Shown here piece after piece: positions 39,354 through 41,965 of a DNA stretch of 41,965 nt. The position numbers and the translations under genes are program-made. The notes under the pieces are model-generated. The model made no database searches. It was not told the DNA's origin and saw nothing but the letters and a program-made list of their open reading frames with translations. The first letter of the stretch is position 1; every line of letters begins with the position of its first letter. Origin of the DNA: an uncultured bacterium (GTDB lineage: Bacteria; Actinomycetota; Coriobacteriia; Coriobacteriales; Atopobiaceae); the NCBI GenBank assembly GCA_905214865.1, contig CAJMNO010000022.1:1-41965 (forward strand), written 5' to 3'.

Positions 39354-41801
39354 ATGGCAGACAACCTGAGGATTTCGTACGACAAGGTCACGAGGGGCCG
39401 GGGCAAGGTCTTCCTGCGCATCACGGTGGACGGCGCCCCGGAGGGCTCCCGCCTCGTCGCCTCCGCGCAGATGGCGACGGGCGGGCAGCCCGTCCCCGCC
39501 ACGGTCATGGACCTGGGCGGGAGCAGGTGGGTCCTCTCCGTCGCGGTGATCAACCTGGTCCAGGTCGCCCTGGTCAGGCTGCTGGGCGCGGACGGGACGG
39601 AGCTGTGCCGCAGGCGCATCCACATCCGCCCGCAGGCGGCGCGCCTGATGTCGCAGATGCACACGGCGCTGCGCGACGGCCAGGCGGAGTCGATCCGCAA
39701 CCTCGACAGCCGCGGCGGCAACGCGGGCCCCAAGCTCCTGGTGCACAGCCTCATCGCCCTCGAGGAGGGCGAGGACCTACGCGCCACGATGGTCTCCAAC
39801 GTGGCGGGCGAGGAGGCGGCCCACCTGCCCATCAAGGTCCGCGTCCTCTCGCAGGACGGCGAGCTGCTGGCTGACGACCACTTTTCGATGGGCGACTCCT
39901 GCAGCCCCAGCGAGGGCAACCCGCAGCTGTTCACGCGCATGTACACCTTTGGCGTCATCCTCCCCAAGCAGGCGCGCGGCATCGTGCTGTGGGTCTCCGC
40001 AGAGGGCGAGGGGCAGGAGGACTCCTTCGTGACGCTTGAGGGCTTCTACGCCGACTGGCTCCGCGGGAGCTGGCGCCAGAGCGTCCTGCCCGCCGACCAG
40101 GACCCGCGCTACGAGCAGTGGGCGCGCGAGCACTCGGCCAGCGCGGAGGAGCTCGCCCTCATGGCCCATGCGTCCGAGCTCCTGCCCGAGCGTCCGACCT
40201 TCTCGCTCGTGGTCCCCCTCTTCAAGACCCCGCTCGACTTCTTCGACGAGATGGCCGACTCGGTCCTCTCGCAGGCCTACCCCCACTTCCAGCTGGTGCT
40301 GGTGAACGCGAGCCCCGAGGACCGCGCCCTCGCCGACGAGGTGGCCACCTACGCTGAGCGGGACAGCCGCATCACCGTGGTGAACCTCGACGGCAACCAC
40401 GGCATCACCGAGAACACCAACCGGGGGATCGAGGCGTCCACCGGCGACTTCGTGTGCTTCTTCGACCACGACGACACGCTCGAGCCCGACCTGCTGTACT
40501 GGTACGCCAAGGCGGTGAGCGACCGTCCCGACACCGACCTGATCTACTGCGACGAGGACCACCTGCTGGACGGGCAGCGCGTGGGGCCGTTCTTCAAGCC
40601 GGACTGGGACCCCGAGCGCCTGTGCGCGGAGAACTACGTCACGCACCTGCTCTGCGTGCGCCGCAGCGTGGTGGAGGAGCTCCCGGAGCTTCCGGGCAGC
40701 GAATTCGACGGGTCGCAGGACCACAACATGACCTTCTTGGTGGGGGAGAGGGCCCGCAACGTCTATCACGTGCGCAGGATCCTCTACCACTGGCGCATGC
40801 ACGCCAACTCCACCGCGGGCGGCCAGGGCGTGGCGCAGAAGTCGTACGCCCTCGAGGCGGAGCGCCGGGCGGTGCAGGGGCACCTCGACCGCTGCGGCAT
40901 CGACGCCGAGGCGGTCATGGGCGGCCGCTTCCCCACCCGCTGCGACGTGCGCTACCGGTTCCAGACGCACCCGCTCGTCTCCATCGTGATCCCCAACTAC
41001 GAGATGAGGGACGTCTTGGAGCGCTGCATCGACTCCATCGTCCGGCGCACCACGTGGCCCTACTACGAGATCGTGGTGGTCGAGAACAACTCCAGGAGCG
41101 ACGAGATATTCGAGTACTATCGCAGGCTCGAGAGAGACTCGCGCATCAGGGTCGTGACCTGCGACACCGAGGGCGAGTTCAACTTCTCGCGCCTGATCAA
41201 CTTTGGCTTCGCCGCCGCCCGCGGCCAGTACCTGGTGATGCTCAACAACGACACCGAGGTCATCTCGCCCGACTGGGTCGAGCAGATGATGGGGCCGCTC
41301 CTGTCGAGCGACATGGGCGCCGTGGGGGCAAAGCTCCTGTATCCCGACGGCTTGATCCAGCACGCGGGCGTGCTCGTGGGGGGCTTCTCGGGACCCGTGG
41401 CCGCCAGCGTGAACCTGCCGGGCAACGCCCCCGGGTACTACGAGTGGAACGTGCTCCCGCACCGGGCGAGCGCGGTCACCGGTGCCTGCCTCATGACCAA
41501 GCGCGCGGTTTACGACGAGGTCGGCGGGATGGACGAGCGAGAGTTCAAGGTCAACTACAACGACATCGACCTCTGCCTCAAGATCCAGGCCGCCGGCTAT
41601 CACGTGCTGCAGCAGAACTACGCCGTGCTCAGGCACTACGAGTCCATCTCTCGTCACGGCGGGGACTCCCGGCGCATCTCGTACAAGCTCTCGCGCGAGC
41701 TCATGGCGTTCGCGGGGCGCTGGGGCCAGGTCCTCTCCAAGCCCGACCCGTACTACAACCCCAACTTCAGGAGGGACAACTGGTACTGCGCGCTCTCGTA
41801 G
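39354..41801 (+). CDS. Dual-domain GT2 glycosyltransferase
   Basis: 815 residues with two complete family 2 glycosyltransferase domains. The first (about 280-520) has TFSLVVPLFKTPLDFF, GITENTNRGIE, FVCFFDHDDTLEPDLL and HWRMHANSTAGG. The second (about 540-800) has LVSIVIPNYEMRDVLERCI, YLVMLNNDTEVISPDW (DXD), VTGACLMTKRAVYDEVGG and NYNDIDLCLKIQAAG. Two active sites in one chain are typical of enzymes that add alternating linkages, such as rhamnan synthesis. The start of rmlA downstream supports dTDP-rhamnose as donor, but this is inference. ATG 39354 follows GACGGAGGAGC, 18 bp after the previous stop, so the two genes form an operon. Confidence 0.9.
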   Translation: MADNLRISYDKVTRGRGKVFLRITVDGAPEGSRLVASAQMATGGQPVPATVMDLGGSRWVLSVAVINLVQVALVRLLGADGTELCRRRIHIRPQAARLMSQMHTALRDGQAESIRNLDSRGGNAGPKLLVHSLIALEEGEDLRATMVSNVAGEEAAHLPIKVRVLSQDGELLADDHFSMGDSCSPSEGNPQLFTRMYTFGVILPKQARGIVLWVSAEGEGQEDSFVTLEGFYADWLRGSWRQSVLPADQDPRYEQWAREHSASAEELALMAHASELLPERPTFSLVVPLFKTPLDFFDEMADSVLSQAYPHFQLVLVNASPEDRALADEVATYAERDSRITVVNLDGNHGITENTNRGIEASTGDFVCFFDHDDTLEPDLLYWYAKAVSDRPDTDLIYCDEDHLLDGQRVGPFFKPDWDPERLCAENYVTHLLCVRRSVVEELPELPGSEFDGSQDHNMTFLVGERARNVYHVRRILYHWRMHANSTAGGQGVAQKSYALEAERRAVQGHLDRCGIDAEAVMGGRFPTRCDVRYRFQTHPLVSIVIPNYEMRDVLERCIDSIVRRTTWPYYEIVVVENNSRSDEIFEYYRRLERDSRIRVVTCDTEGEFNFSRLINFGFAAARGQYLVMLNNDTEVISPDWVEQMMGPLLSSDMGAVGAKLLYPDGLIQHAGVLVGGFSGPVAASVNLPGNAPGYYEWNVLPHRASAVTGACLMTKRAVYDEVGGMDEREFKVNYNDIDLCLKIQAAGYHVLQQNYAVLRHYESISRHGGDSRRISYKLSRELMAFAGRWGQVLSKPDPYYNPNFRRDNWYCALS

Positions 41802-41859
41802 GGTGCGCGTCCGTCCGCGGTGGAGAGGCGCCACGACCTCGCCCCCGCATAGGACGTGC

Positions 41860-41868
41860 TGATACAAT
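41860..41868 (+). promoter_or_regulatory. Extended -10 for rmlA
   Basis: TGATACAAT (41860-41868), about 42 bp before the rmlA start, so rmlA may have its own promoter beyond the GC-rich palindrome at about 41819-41850. Confidence 0.5.
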
Positions 41869-41910
41869 CTCTAACCGAAGCAAAGCCATCTGACCTCGGG
41901 AGGTCAAGAC

Positions 41911-41965
41911 ATGAAGGGAATCATCCTCGCTGGCGGCAGCGGGACCCGCCTGTACCCGCTCACCA
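41911..41965 (+). CDS. rmlA: Glucose-1-phosphate thymidylyltransferase, 5' end only
   Basis: The window cuts this gene after 18 codons. MKGIILAGGSGTRLYPLT is the nucleotide-binding start of RmlA/RfbA, which makes dTDP-glucose as the first step towards dTDP-rhamnose. ATG 41911 has GGGAGG at 41898-41903. Other sugar nucleotidyltransferases share the GGSGTRL loop, but MKGIILAGGSGTRLYPLT is the RmlA form. Confidence 0.88.
   Translation, partial: MKGIILAGGSGTRLYPLT

Overview
The window is high-GC DNA (strong G/C third positions) from what looks like a member of the Coriobacteriia, of the Olsenella/Atopobium type. This rests on protein flavour and gene content, not a database search: a type I-E CRISPR array with a Gram-positive repeat, an Actinobacteria/Bacillus-type LexA box (GAAC-N4-GTTC), AddAB rather than RecBCD, DUF5648 repeat cell-wall hydrolases and a solitary tatA. 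No rRNA or tRNA gene was seen.

Layout. (1) 1-542: leader-distal end of a type I-E CRISPR array with nine repeats; its last, mutated repeat directly abuts a decayed phage MuF-type toxin gene (543-1481), followed by a small possible immunity gene (1478-1771). (2) 1.8-6.3 kb: DEDDh exonuclease, DUF2200, tatA, a 37-kDa nucleoid-associated protein and a LarE-like protein with an altered ATP-binding loop. (3) 6.3-11.2 kb: a possible small ORF, a secreted coiled-coil NlpC/P60-like hydrolase, a C69 dipeptidase and DAHP synthase. (4) 11.2-15.7 kb: a probable SOS cluster behind a near-ideal promoter and LexA box: ArfB-like ribosome-rescue factor, DJ-1/PfpI protein, Y-family polymerase, its small partner and a DUF2974 hydrolase. 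(5) 15.9-24 kb: PF04020 membrane protein, a YerC/TrpR-like repressor behind a striking palindrome, and addB-addA. (6) 24-33.5 kb: dnaE, desulfoferrodoxin, an NAD-synthetase-like protein lacking both catalytic signatures, ruvCAB behind a second LexA box of the same design, and DUF6483. (7) 33.7-41.97 kb: two secreted hydrolases sharing triple DUF5648 repeats (GH25 muramidase, NlpC/P60-like peptidase), two large GT2 glycosyltransferases and the start of rmlA, suggesting a rhamnose-containing surface glycan locus.

The main biological theme is DNA damage and repair (exonuclease, Y-family polymerase, AddAB, DnaE, RuvCAB). Two transcription units carry the same promoter/operator layout: extended -10, then AGAACANACGTTCT. 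This predicts that ribosome rescue and translesion synthesis are induced together with RuvCAB. The second theme is the cell envelope. Many genes end in GC-rich palindromes sharing a GGGCGAGA/TCTCGCCC core.
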